This document shows, piece by piece, positions 13,551-25,900 of a stretch of DNA of 64,000 nucleotides (positions within the stretch are counted from its first letter, which is position 1; each line of letters starts with the position of its first letter). This DNA is from Manduca sexta (lineage: Eukaryota; Arthropoda; Insecta; Lepidoptera; Sphingidae): NCBI RefSeq assembly GCF_014839805.1, contig NC_051137.1:8917170-8981169 (forward strand), read 5' to 3'. The notes under the pieces were generated by a model, which had not been told where the DNA came from, did no database searches, and was given only the letters and a program-made list of their open reading frames with translations. The translations under genes and the position numbers were made by a program.

Positions 13551-15368
13551 TTTATAAATAAAATCTCAAGCCTTTTTCATAATCGTACATTTTCCACAAA
13601 AAAAAACCACGAGGGTATTAAAGCTACTCATGATTCAAAGCATGTTTTAATGTAGGTATTCTAAAATACAAAGACACGATAAGAATAATGTGATGAGGTT
13701 TAGGTTTACGTTAGAATTATACAGTTTACCTATTAAAAGATTACGAAATAAGGCAGACTCTGAAATTAGTTTAATAATGATATCATAAATAACACAATAG
13801 TTACAATAATAATATAGACGTATTTGGCAAATATCTCGATTTCAGTCCCTAATAACGTGTGCAAAAGAATGGCCTTTGTTAGTATATTCAAAGGTGGATT
13901 TTCTTTTATCGAATTACTAACATAGAGCCAAATATTTAAATAAAAATTTCAATAAGAACTTGAAGTTATACAATAGATTAGCTAAGAAAAGGTAACGTTA
14001 CCTTGTGTCATGATACGCCGCCTTCATTCAGACATGTTAGTTTGTAAACGTTGCACTTTATACCTATGAACATAGAAGTGATTTTCCGTCGTATGAAAAA
14101 TTAAAAAGGTGCGATGCACAACTCTCAACTCGCAATATTGTTTGTTGTTTGTTAAAGTACGCGTGAACAAGAGATCTCCAGACAAGTATTGATTGGTATT
14201 CAATAGCAGTCCGATGAATGGCCCTTTGACAATGCATTCTCCTTACTTATAGATAGATTTATCTTATTTTTGTAAAACATGTTGTGCATTTCGTTATTGA
14301 TTTATTACGTTAACCTGTAGGCATTCTCCGGAGGGATATGGTGATAAATGTTAATAGGAACTTACATTTAGTTTATTTCATTTTAATTAATGTGTGTAAT
14401 TTAAATAGTCATCAATTAATGAGGGTCGATTAAAATAAATGCTTGAATTTCAATTACTACCTAATAATTTGTGTTGATGACCTGCACTTATCTATAAACT
14501 GTGAAGGTAAGTGCAGGTCATACGCATTTGCGCACCACTGAATCTCAAAGCGGCCGACAACGCTGGTGGTCTCACTCTTAACGCTCGCTACCCTTCAATG
14601 TCATTGACCATTCTTCTCTAGATAGTACCTTGATTTACAAAACTGTAGGATCAATGAATAGAACTTATTGCAACATTGTTATCTCGATCCAATCAAGTGC
14701 ACTCTACCAAGCTGTTTGCCTTTTTGAATTCGGCAGACATTGCGACGTCGTCTCTATTATTTGAATTTTCAATAGTTGATACAGCAGTTAACAGTGTCTT
14801 TTATAAAGCAATTGAAATAGATGTAAGTTCTTATACATTACATGTATTAGGATTGTAAAAGATGTGATAAAGGAATTAGCGCCGTGGAAATAATGTATTT
14901 ATGACTATTATTGATAACGTGGTAATATTGATTTTATAAAATATTATGTAAAGCGCATTGCCAGGTTTATCCCAAAAATATATTAAGTAAACTTTACTCG
15001 CTATAAATAATGACTACGAAATCATAGCAAACATGAAATTTAATTAAGGTAAAAGTGAAGCTTTCATTAAGAAATCCATTAAGCCGAAGAGTTGAATGGT
15101 AAAAGTATTCTATAAAAATGTCACGTCAAAGCACATGATGTGCAGTGACATAACTAGCGGGAAGTACGTGGGGGGAGGCAAACAAAGAGCCGCCGGTGGA
15201 GGAGGCCCGCCGCGCACGCGCCACTTGAACCTCGTTAGTGACGCACCCGCAGCACAATACACTAAAAGTTAAAACAATGCCAATCATACGTTGCCATTAT
15301 GCTAATATCACACACAATCATCACTTTTGTTTTGAATTTACTTTTAATTATTATTCGAAACCATATTC
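13551..15368. other. Intergenic; GC-rich patch near 15.15-15.25 kb
   Basis: No gene seen. Contains the 14,477 inverted repeat and a GC-rich patch (GGGGGGAGG.., GCCGCCGGTGGAGG, CGCGCACGCGCC) at about 15,165-15,225. Confidence 0.55.
14477..14521. repeat. Inverted repeat with AGGTCA half-sites
   Basis: ATGACCTGCACTTA at 14477-14490 and its exact complement at 14508-14521, with a 17-nt spacer. Each arm holds one AGGTCA nuclear-receptor half-site next to AGTGC. Could be a regulatory site or a small foldback. Confidence 0.5.
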
Positions 15369-15901
15369 GTTTGCATTCCTGCCGGCCTAGCATGCGCATC
15401 ACGAGATATCTCGAGAACGAGAGTAGACAAATTGTCGATGTCGATAAATATCTCGTTTTCTCTAACATGCGCACCACGATCGACAAATTCCTCGTTGAAG
15501 ACATAAGTTTACTCGTGAAGACAAACCGATGTTGCCCAATGAAATATATATTCTAAACATTTTATTTTCTAATATAGCTACAATGGTTTTAGTTCATTCA
15601 ATTTTTATAGATCTATGATCCAATTAGGTTTTTGACGTTTTATGTGACAGTTTATGTCATAACAAAGAGCATAATGTAAATAAAAAACGTAAATAAGTAA
15701 ACAAATTCAAAATTAATAATAATATTGTACAATATAATAAGGATTCTAACACAAAATAACAGCTCCGCCCTATTTTGGAGTACGAAGTAACAAGACAAAT
15801 TAAATAAAATCTAATAAGACAATTATTTGTACGAGTATATTGTGCCCAAGCCGGACTTTACCTCGGGTGACTACGCCCCGCCGTGAGAACGATGTACCAT
15901 A

Positions 15902-16255
15902 ATGCCTAATGGAATCAGTAGTCCAATCGGGAAGGAGATGGCTGTGGCTTTGGGCCTCACAAAATACCCAATTGATGTAAGTATAGTGAAACAATAACCT
16001 TATTAGCAAAACACCAATGTTGTAAGTTGAACTTTGCAGCCACAAAGCTCGAGTTTGTTCTTATTCGATGGTAATTGATGTTTTTTAGTATTAGTGTTTA
16101 TTAAAATATGAAGTAAGTATATATTTTCTTTTTGTTTTAGTTCCGTGAATCAAGTGCCTCTACATTCATTGGAATGTCCCCAGCCCAGCAGTCAACACCA
16201 TGTTGAAGAGCTTACCAAATACTACTCCCAAAAAGTTTTTTAGTTGCTCGGTTTG
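15902..16255 (+). pseudogene. Remnant of the second Harbinger gene
   Basis: A possible exon (15902-15976) beginning MPNGISSPIGKEMAVALGLT ends at a GTAAGT donor. A second possible exon starts after a TTTTAG acceptor at 16141 and reads out ...HSLECPQPSSQHHVEELTKYYS.. to a stop near 16242. Upstream the frame is closed by stops. Assignment as the DNA-binding partner protein comes only from position and opposite strand. Confidence 0.35.
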
Positions 16256-17331
16256 AACTTAATACTTTAATGAAAATATGTATTTTTATAACCAGTTTTT
16301 AAGAAAAACTACATTTTTAAATACTTAATATCATGTATATATATTTCGTTAGGTATCTTTATTTATACACTAGATAAAACATCTGTATGTTAGGAAATTT
16401 GGTTCTGTTCTGTTGTGTTCTTGTTCTGTTGGTTTAGGAAATTAATAATATAAGTAAACTGCAGCAATTACTTGAGAGTGCAATTTCTGTTTCTTGTAAG
16501 TGTTCATAGTATTTCATTACAGTAATTGTAGGAAATTTGTTGTATAACAAGTTATTATGAAATATTCTATTGTTGCCTAAATTTGTGTAGAAGATTTTGT
16601 TGTAATAATGAAAACTATCTTGATATTTAAAATGCGAATATAATAAAATATACATTATTTACATAGGAAAATATCTATTTATTATAATTGAGGTCATCCT
16701 GCTTGTGAGACACTTGCAGGTACTGATAATTGTACAGGTTCTTCTCACATATGATGGTCATTTATAATAGTTTCCTCCATTGGAACACTGTAACATAAAA
16801 TACTGCATTACCTACAGTTACTTAACAATAGTAATATAATGTGAAGTTGTACCAGTGGTAAAATAATATAGTCAAACAACTATTTGAAACAGTGTATAAC
16901 CATATATCCATTATTGTTAAGTCCATCAGTATACAATCAGTGTAAATGAAGTTTTTAATAAAGAAATAAAGCAAGATATTGTTTGTTCATATTGTTAAGT
17001 TGCATAGTAATAGTATCTTCTCCGATACCTGGCATTCACATTAAGAGTTTTGCTGTTTGAATCCATAATGTGACATTTTTGGTAACATATAGGTACTAGT
17101 TTTGCAAAACATTATGGTAAAACAAGTTACTCATTTGTATTTGTAGTATTAAAATAAACAAAATTAAAACTGCAATTAATCTGATTAAATAGCTCTTATT
17201 ACCTCATTAGTTGGCACACTAATTTCATTTTTATGAAAGGTAACACGCTATGTATTAATTGTGAAGATATTTCTCAAAGTACATTCATTTTTATTTCTAT
17301 TAACTCTAATAATTAATTAATAGTACATTAC

Positions 17332-17663
17332 CAGTTGAACCTTGGTGTCGCAGGCATCCTTCCTCATTTTTTGATATTGTGCACTTTGTGGCTCATTAGG
17401 AGGTAATATTTTTATATGGGTACAATCTAAGAGCCCTAACATACCTTGCACGTAAAATTCACGAGTCTCACCTAAAAAAAATAAAAAATTATTCCATTAT
17501 CTATAAAACAAAATACTTCAATTGATATTAAACTCAGCTAATTATGTAATTAAGTATGTAATAAATATATTCAATTACCTTTAAACGGACGGCTATGCCT
17601 TTGGCTTGAGACTCCAAATCGGGAGCAAACTTTTCTTTAATATACAATGCCATTCGTTTTGTA
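17332..17663 (-). pseudogene. HARBI1-type transposase remnant (two exons)
   Basis: Minus-strand exon 17663-17580 encodes ...ATKRMALYIKEKFAPDLE..., ending at a GTAATT donor. The next exon runs from an AG acceptor at 17473-17474 to a GTAATG donor near 17332, and encodes GMLGLLDCTHIKILPPNE followed by QYQKMRKDACDTKVQL. 'Gx(L/I)DCTHI' is the first catalytic Asp region of HARBI1/DDE_Tnp_4 nucleases. The remaining catalytic residues were not found before the middle of the element. A possible last exon with acceptor near 16793 is too short to judge. Fragmentary, so probably inactive. Confidence 0.55.
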
Positions 17664-18894
17664 GCAAAGGGATATCATAAATCAATTAAGTATAATATGT
17701 CTTCTTTCCACTTTACACGCCTCTCGTTTGTTGTATATCGATATTATTTTACTATAGTAAGATACCACCATCGCGTTTTAACGAATAAATTAAATTGATA
17801 ATTTTCTCGGTTTATCTCTTCGTACAATATCATAGAAGACAAATATCTCGTTTACATGTGTCAAAAAACGATAAAATTATTTGCTCATGTTAGGGTTTGT
17901 AGACAAAAATACCACAGATTAATAAAACATTAATTTTTCTCTACTTTTCTCGTGACAAGTCGAGAAAATGAGCGCGCATGTTAGTGTCGGTAGACATATA
18001 GCGATAAACGACAAAATCACGAGAAAAAGTGTCGACAAAATTTTGTCGTCGTGCGCATGCTAGGCCGGCTGGAGAGCAAACATTGTCTAGATGTTTTGCA
18101 ATTAACTCACTGCAAATTTTTTATTTTCGAACACACATATAAATTATGTTGTTGCCCTATATCAATACACATATTTACATTTTAAATAAAAATGAAGTCA
18201 TGTTCATATGTTTCAATAATATTAAAACCGCGTTTTATTATATTATTTATGTGATTGTTTGAAGAGACAATACTATACGTACAAACGGCAGTATAAATTG
18301 TTGTTTAGGATGAATTCATGCGGACAGAGCCTTATAAGAAGTAACTGAGCCTATTTTATTCCATAAATATTGAAGTTCAAATAAGATAAAACCGCAGTTG
18401 CTGCCAGACATTCTAGAAGAAGACATTTTTGTTACATACCCGCAAGGTAAAAAATCATCTTTTTGACATCGCTCTACACCCACCGCATCAAAATTTTCTT
18501 CGGAATCATCTTTTAAAACATTAATGCAGAGTAGATACTAAATACGTAGATACTAATAATAAATCTAAAGCAACAAGTAAAATTCACCGTTCCATTTACT
18601 AATTAGGTACCATAAAACCTGGCACCTTTGCAATTTTTTAAAGATTTTTAAAGTATTGAACGATTTTTCTACAAAAAAATCTAATGGGACTATAATTTAT
18701 ATTTCCGAGTATTATTAATGCTAATTCTTTATAGAATACGATGATATAACTATTTGTATGGTAACTAACGTACCTCAAAATGAATCCATATGGATCACTT
18801 TGTTGACAGCCTCTCTGTTAAAACCCCTTTTTCAACGCGATCAAAAGGTATGACCGTTTATGTTGCATATTTTCGCCTATTTTGCGATTTCAAG

Positions 18895-18962
18895 ACCTAT
18901 AGGGTACTTCCCGTTGAACCAGAAGCATACAATTTGCAAGAAGCAATGTATAGCACACGATA
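18895..18962 (+). repeat. Dispersed-repeat fragment
   Basis: Contains CCTATAGGGTACTTCCCGTT followed by GAACCAGAAGCATACAATTTG, resembling a retroelement segment often seen in moth genomes (from memory). Short and isolated. Confidence 0.35.
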
Positions 18963-21558
18963 AAAAAAAACAAAAACCGTAAACTTCAAGGTTCTCTGCC
19001 TCATTACAAAAAAAAAGCATACTACTTTGTTTTTTTTTTCAGATATTCCGGTGTTATTAATTGTAATTCCTAACATTGTCTAAGGCTATGACCTAAATAA
19101 ATAAATGTTCATTTGAACCATTACAATTCCAGCTGCCGGTTACAATCGTAACAAAATGTTAAATGTTGGTCATTATCTCGACACCTTAAATTCTAACTAT
19201 AATGAATCTGTTACGTTTAATTGATATTTAATCTGTCTCAATAGTTCTATTGTCGGAAACGTTCTCTACAAACGAGACACGACAATGTGTCGACAATTAA
19301 GAATCGTCGAAGGGGCATTTAACAGCTAATGCGCCTATTAACAAATGTATTTGCCGTGTTCGAGCGCGCTCGTAAATCCTCCGAACAACTGGAGCATTTC
19401 GATCTTGTCAAGCTATTAAACGTATATCATTCAGTTCTAAAGTATCCAAACAAGATCAGGAATTTTGTTTTATTTATGTCATTTGCATCTGTCACATTTT
19501 AAGTATCCAAAAATACATGTTCATATTATGTGCCGGGCGCTAACAGCATAGATGCCTGTACACGAATATATATTGTTTCACAAGATTTTTAACAATTACT
19601 GGTTTTTGTGAAAATTTACTTTTTATTTTTCGGTACATAACTAATTGTTAGCTGAATGTGATTGATCAATTTATTTTATCAAGAGATTATATATGTTAGA
19701 AACGAATGTTTAAGGTTCGCTCTATTTCTTATACAGCCAATTATAGTAATCCTAAAATTTATAATATAAAAAGAAACAGATTATGTTTAGGATAAAAGAT
19801 AAAATATATTCTTTTCTCTATTTTTGAAAATCGGTAAATTAATGCCAAAATTGTTTTCAAATGTTCCTACTTACCTAGTACGAAATAATATGCTTATTTT
19901 ATCTGGTAAACAGCTAATTAATAAAATGAATTCGAATAGTTAAGACCTCTTGGCAGAGACGCGTGGCAAGGCATAATCAGTAGATCTCATAAATAAACTG
20001 AGAGCTTTGTGTAGAAAAACAAAAGGGGGTTAAGTTATTAGAGTTAGAGATCACGGCAGACGGGCGCGCGTGCCAACGCGCGGGTGGCTCTCACCCGTCG
20101 CTGCGACATGACATGAAATAAATTGGTTTCAGAGTTCAGACACATTAGTTGTCTGCAAATTTTATGCATATACGTAAATTATCTGAATATTGTTATTAAT
20201 TTGCTTTAGCCTGTAATCCGAATGAATATAAAATAATATCTGTCTATATTTTTATATTCAAGAACGTAGTACAACGCCCTATAAAATATAACATTTCAAC
20301 TGAGCATGCGTAAATGTGGAGAAATAAATCAATAACAAAGCGTCTATGAAATACATGCGATCTTTGACACGTATAATATATTACTCCTATTACTATATTA
20401 TATATATGTAGGTATTATGCGTTTACTACATAATTTCCTTGAAATAATTAAGTTTTTTATCCCGAAAAATACACGCATGTTGTCCATTTATGGTTAACGT
20501 TTATCTAATTAATAGGGCCATGAAACAATAAAATCATGCCATATAAACTTCGTGGGAGTAGGTAATTAACAAAACTTAAAAGCGTTTTTTTACCTGCCCC
20601 TTTCCTTTTAAATTTGCGTTGCAGTGTCTTTATAATTTTCAGAATGCAATTAAACACGTGTAACTTAATTTGGGAAAATACTTATGTTTTTCTAGTGATA
20701 TGATGTTTTATTGGCGATAAACAGAGAAGTAAATTTCTTTCTATCAATGTAACATGCATAACAATAGTACAGTTAAATATTTTAGCACATTAGAATTGAG
20801 ATCGTTTTTCAATTCGTTTGCATCCCCTCAGTAATGAGATGCTACATGTTGCGATTTAAAGTGAAGTTTATTGAATTGAACTGTCGAAAATATGCTTTTC
20901 ACGTCGCATCAATGTACGAGTGTCGCATTGTCCGTCATTTAAGTATGCAATACAAAACAGGGTGACACATCGTGATGGGCCATTGTCATTGTCAAATCTA
21001 TTAGTAAATCCAAAGTTTAAATTATATACGCATTCGCTCGGGGCTTCTTTTGCATAAACGGCAATAAAATGAAGATTCTTAAAAATATTACAACTTTTTT
21101 ACTTAGAACTAAGGAACGTGTCTACTTAAAACATTAATACGAAACATACGTAGGTTCTGATAGCTACCTACGTGAAAGCCATACAAAACAGTTAGAATTC
21201 AAATAATCTTAAAACCTACCCGTGTTGCAATTATCTATTTTTTGTTTTCGCAAGGAAAGTGCTTTATCACTACCGCCTGTGACTCAACGGCTATGTCGGG
21301 ATCATCGGACTCCCAGCAGGCGTAGCGCCGTTTGGAGAGATGGAAAATGTCGGTCTATTTATCTACCGAACTCTACGGTGACCCTCTTCGGCTTATAATG
21401 TATAAATGCTTGGTGGCTCCACAACAGACCCAGCGCGGTGTCGTCTAGTGCGTCTCCGAATGTGGAGTCCCTTAATGCACACTTGGGACGTGGACGCTGC
21501 GCACACAAGGAAGCCCTTAGAATTAATGCCAAAATGAGGCTTAAAATTATCTAAGATA

Positions 21559-21708
21559 GGGGCCCTAATCCGTCTGCGGTTGCGAATCTGTCTTTTTGCA
21601 ATAAAACCGTGTAAGAAAGTAATGGATTTTTGACATTGACCATGTCCTTCGATTAGAACGCCCGTAATTGCAAAGACGGATTCGCCCTTGCAGATGAAAT
21701 AGGGCCCG
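21559..21708. repeat. Possible 150-bp foldback MITE
   Basis: Left GGGCCCTAATCCGTCTGCGG and the inverted right end GGGCCCTATTTCATCTGCAA align at about 75-80% over ~43 bp, including GCGAAT and GTCTTT. No ORF, no clear target duplication. Confidence 0.4.
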
Positions 21709-23463
21709 ATGTCGTTACTTAATAAAGTTTTAAAACTTCTTTAATTTCCCATAATTCACTTTAATTTTCATACATATTATTTATCTATTCAATTATTACT
21801 CTATTCAGTGATAAAACTTCAAACTCAATTTAGTACCTGCTAAGACATTTGACCGGTAAACTTCGTATCCCTTTTACACATTCAAAGTGTTTTGTAGGAC
21901 GCAATCTTGTTATTACTCGTTAGATTTGATAAAAGAATTTTGTAATATTATTTAGATCTACGGCCGCGTGTCAGCTTAGTCTGGAAAAGAAGCAGGATAT
22001 GTGTCGACAGTGTGTATATTTACTTATACCATTTTGAGCTAAAGGTATAGGTACGGTTTGTACCAAAAAACATCTAGTCTAGTTAGATCAATGTGATGGA
22101 GGGATAAACTTATCTTTACTATATATTTAGTACTTACCTTGAATATTTATGATTGGAATATGAATCGTTATAATATAGACAATATGCAATCCAAAAATAT
22201 GTTTTTATGATATGCGGGAACTGTAGCGTTGGACGGTTTGCGGTTAGCTCGGACGTCGGACGTTGTCGTCATCGGCGACCGCGGCCAGACCAACGCGCAC
22301 TGATGTAATTTCGCGGTTTGTCTCAAATATGCTCATATTCTTTCAACCGATGCGGTTGTAAATCAAAAAACTCATTAGAACTTTAAAATACGCCGCAGTT
22401 TGTACACGTTGATGTACGACTTATACAACAAAATTATGATCGTGGAAATTAGAGATGATATTTATAAGTAGGTATAGTCTTAAACTCATAATATACAGAT
22501 CCATCGGAATATATATATTATGTCTGTAACCTACTATCTGGCTAATCGCAAAAGGAAGAACTACTGTGATGGCGGGATTAATGCACTCTACAGAGCGCCC
22601 ACTCCCTATTAACTTTTCTAAATCAAGTACTAAGACCTACTTGTCAATATTTAAAGTAGATAGGTATCTACTTGATTTACATAAAACCTATAAAGATTTT
22701 GTATTACTTTTATTAATTTCATTCATCGAATCACCTTTCATCCCTGGTAGTCCTCAATAAGAAATTCAATACTTTACGAAGCTGTTCGTTCCCGGTAAAT
22801 AGACAGCATCGTACAGTAAATCTATAGAACTGATTGTATTATAAGACTATTTTGTAGCTGTGGAGCGAATACTCATCAACTAACAAAACGTTCTCTTGAG
22901 ATTATAGCATTTAAAACATTTCATTCCTTTGTACTTCATTTACACATAAACGGTTTAATGACAAATGTAGTGTGTCGTTGAGGAATGTGTGGTGGAAATA
23001 TAATTATATTTAATAATTATACATATAATTAACAATCAATTATTTTTTTACTGCTTCGAATAATCAAATTTATGTAGTCGATGAGTTTTCGCCGATTCAA
23101 AACATGAAAATTATGGCACTTAGTTAGTTAGTCATGTTACTTCGTAAAAACATTCAAAGAGACAAACCTTTTTTTTTGACACAAAGTTATTGTTTCTGAT
23201 ACTTAGTTTTTATTCAGAACAAAATAATAATAATTTTGATCGTTAAATATATTTTTTTAAATATTAATAAATACACGAAAACCCCAAAACTTCAAAAAAT
23301 ACAAATAAATAGAATGAAAATGAATGTTATTTTAATTCTGGCAAAACAAAACTTCGCTGCATCTAAGTAATATTAACTATTTCGAAGCCTAGAAAAAAAT
23401 ACGACCCGCGTGGGACGTGTATCATGCTGGGAACCCTTGCCTGCTACTTCACATTCTGCAGTA

Positions 23464-25900
23464 ATATATGAAATGAAATGAAATGATTTATTTGAATCTG
23501 TAAAATGTTATACATTATTTAGATTCCGTCAATATTAACTCTACCACCAGTTCGGAAAGCAGTTTTCACCAGAGAAGAACGGGCAAGAAACTTTGGTGTT
23601 GCTCTTTTCAATCAGTTTAGGGTAAAGACTACATTACATGATAAAGTGATAAGAGAAAAAAAAAGTTTAGAGCAGTTCATTTATAGGCTCATGAAATAAG
23701 GAATAAATTAATTTAAATTTTTATATGACTGCACAACCCTCTCAGGAATCATGAAATTTCTCTATTATCCTTATAATTATTTCCTCCCAGCACCTCTAGC
23801 AATTAGAAATTAGAAATGTAAGCGAAATGGGCAGAACAGTCCACACAAGCAGCACCCGTTCACGAGTATGACGCATGTGCCAGCCATCGGCCTCCTCAAC
23901 CATATTGTAGGGAAGTGGCCGACCCGTCACACGACGCCGCCGCAGGTACAGACAGTTAGAGAGTATTTCATACCCAAGCCGCTTACAGTTATATTACAAA
24001 TAAAGAGAAAGAAAAAATATATATATATATATCTCGATCAAGTGACATGGTTCCAAAGACAATCACACAAAAATGCCTAGTCCCAGGCATTTATATCCTC
24101 AAGGTATTCTGAGATCTTGTAATAAGCTTTATTACACAACTTGCGCTTAATAGTGGCTTCGAATTTCGCAATATTTAAGGATTTGATCTCAGTGGGAACT
24201 TTCTTATAAAAATGTATACAGTAACCCTTAAAAGACTGGCTGATCTTTTGGAGCCTTGTTTTGTGATTAAGTAATTTATTTTTGTTTCTAGTATTTAAAC
24301 TATGGATATCGCTAACTTTTGGAAAATTTTCTATATTTTTATGGACATACACTAAGTTAGCGAAAATGAATTGTGATGCTACTGTCATTATATTTGCTTC
24401 TTTAAATATTTCTCGTAGCGCACATCTAGGGCTTAGCAAATATATAGATCTTGTCGCTCTTTTTTGTAGAACAAATATAGTATTAATGTCAGCAGCACCA
24501 CCCCATAGTAAAATTCCATAACTCATCAAACTATGAAAGTGAGCAAAGTAGACCAATCTAGCTGTCTCAATATCAGTTAGTTGGCGTATCCTGCCCACTG
24601 CAAAAACTGCGGCGCTCAGCTTTTTAGCTAGGACAGATATATGAGGGCCCCACTGAAGTTTACAGTCCAGTGTGATACCCAAAAATTTGGTTGTATCCAC
24701 AAGGCTCACCTCGTCACTATTTATAAAAATGTTAGCGTTAACTTTTTAACATTAGGTGTGACGAATTTTATGCATTTAGTTTTTTCGCTATTTAATAATA
24801 AATTGTTAACGCTAAACCAATGCACTAATTTTGAGAGAGTGTTGTTTACATCGTCAAGAATTAATTCATGTCGTTTTATTTTAAATAATAAGGAAGTATC
24901 ATCTGCAAACAACACTATCTCACATTTGTCCCTTATGAAATAAGGTAAGTCATTTATATAAATTAAAAAAAGAAAAGATCCAAGAATTGAGCCCTGGGGA
25001 ACTCCCATTGTAACAATAGAACCAGGAGATTGTTTTCTATTGACATCAACAATTTGTACCCTATTGCTTAAATATGATTTAAATAATTCAAGGGAAATGC
25101 CATTAACCCCATAGTGGCTCAATTTCCTGATAAGAATATCGTGGTGAACACAATCAAAAGCTTTGGATAAATCACAGAAAACTCCTAAAGCATTCTGAGT
25201 ATCCTCCCAAGCAGCAAATATATTATGTTTGAGCTCCACACCAGCATCTGTAGTGGAGCGACCCCTGGTGAATCCAAATTGTTTATTATGAAATAAATTA
25301 TTTTTAGTAAAATAATTTTGAATTTGTATAAGCATGAGTTTTTCAAAAATTTTGCTTATTGAAGGTAGCACAGATATAGGTCTAAAGTTAGTGGGGTCAT
25401 CTGTACTACCGGATTTAAAAAGCGGGATTATTTTACTTATTCATTTTATCAGGAAATATACCACTCTTTATACACAAGTTAAAAATTATAGCTAACTGGG
25501 GAGCTAGTACAAATATAACAGACTTTAAATTTTTTGTAGAAATACCCCAAAAGTCACATGTGTTTTTATTATTGATCATTTTAAATGTTTTTATTATATC
25601 TAAACTATTAACACAGTGGAATAAAAATGATCCTCCACATCCAGACATTTTCTTGTAATAATTTGTTGGCAATTATGGGAGAACATTTTAATTTTTTTGT
25701 TATAGAAACCGGTATATTAGTGAAAAAAATTTCAAAAGCCCTAGCTACATCTAAGTCGGTACTAATAATTTGGTTATTAATATTTAGGCTGAACTCCGTT
25801 TCGCGAGGTTTAGCCTTACCAGTTTCTTTGCTAATTACTTTCCAAATCATTTTAATTTTAATTTTTATAGGAATATATCCAAAAATATATGAATCAAGAA
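23464..25900 (-). mobile_element. 5'-truncated jockey-type non-LTR retrotransposon
   Basis: Minus-strand element with reverse transcriptase remnants (25,900 to 24,077) followed by a 3' untranslated region of about 600 bp. It ends in a short TTTCA repeat at 23464-23482 (plus strand GAAATGAAATGAAATG). No apurinic endonuclease domain is visible upstream, so the copy is 5'-truncated, as most LINE copies are. The exact 5' junction near 25.9 kb is not resolved. Confidence 0.8.
24077..25900 (-). pseudogene. Reverse transcriptase, jockey-type, frameshifted
   Basis: The protein is spread over four reading segments: 25,900-25,608 (N-terminal linker, KMIWKVISKETGK), 25,672-25,433, 25,371-24,721 and 24,709-24,077. 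Indels separate them near 25,650, 25,430 and in an A-run at about 24,745. The third segment carries the core RT motifs: SKIFEKLM, FGFTRGRSTTDA, DLSKAFDCVHHDIL, GVPQGSILGSFLF and the catalytic FADDTSLL. The fourth holds the thumb and C-terminal region (FLGITLDCKLQW, YGILLWGG, LQKRATRSI) and ends at a stop at 24,077. At least three frameshifts make it dead. Confidence 0.85.

Larger units (their letters stand above)
15369..18081. mobile_element. PIF/Harbinger-like DNA transposon, decayed
   Basis: Imperfect 30-bp inverted ends, GTTTGCattCCt then GCCGGCCTAGCATGCGCA on the left (15369-15398) and the same inverted at 18052-18081. Inside each end the word TAACATGCGC recurs (about 15463 and 17975). 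A minus-strand segment at 17330-17663 looks like a HARBI1-type nuclease. A plus-strand remnant lies at 15902-16255. Opposed nuclease and DNA-binding genes are typical of the superfamily. The target duplication is unclear (possible ATT on both sides), so exact ends may be off by a few bases. Confidence 0.6.
18082..23463. other. No gene seen; GC-rich patches and small repeats
   Basis: Long AT-rich stretch without supported exons. GC-richer patches at about 20,055-20,105 and 22,225-22,320. The latter carries repeated CGGACGT words. Holds the foldback at 21,559 and the repeat fragment at 18,895. Confidence 0.55.

Noticed and set aside
14676..15556. Several ORFs of 60-85 codons
   Set aside because: No motifs, overlapping on both strands, and partly within the Harbinger-like element.
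16380..16435. Repeated TTCTGTTCTGTTGTGTTCTT, similar to the inverted repeat at 33,461
   Set aside because: Low-complexity resemblance only.
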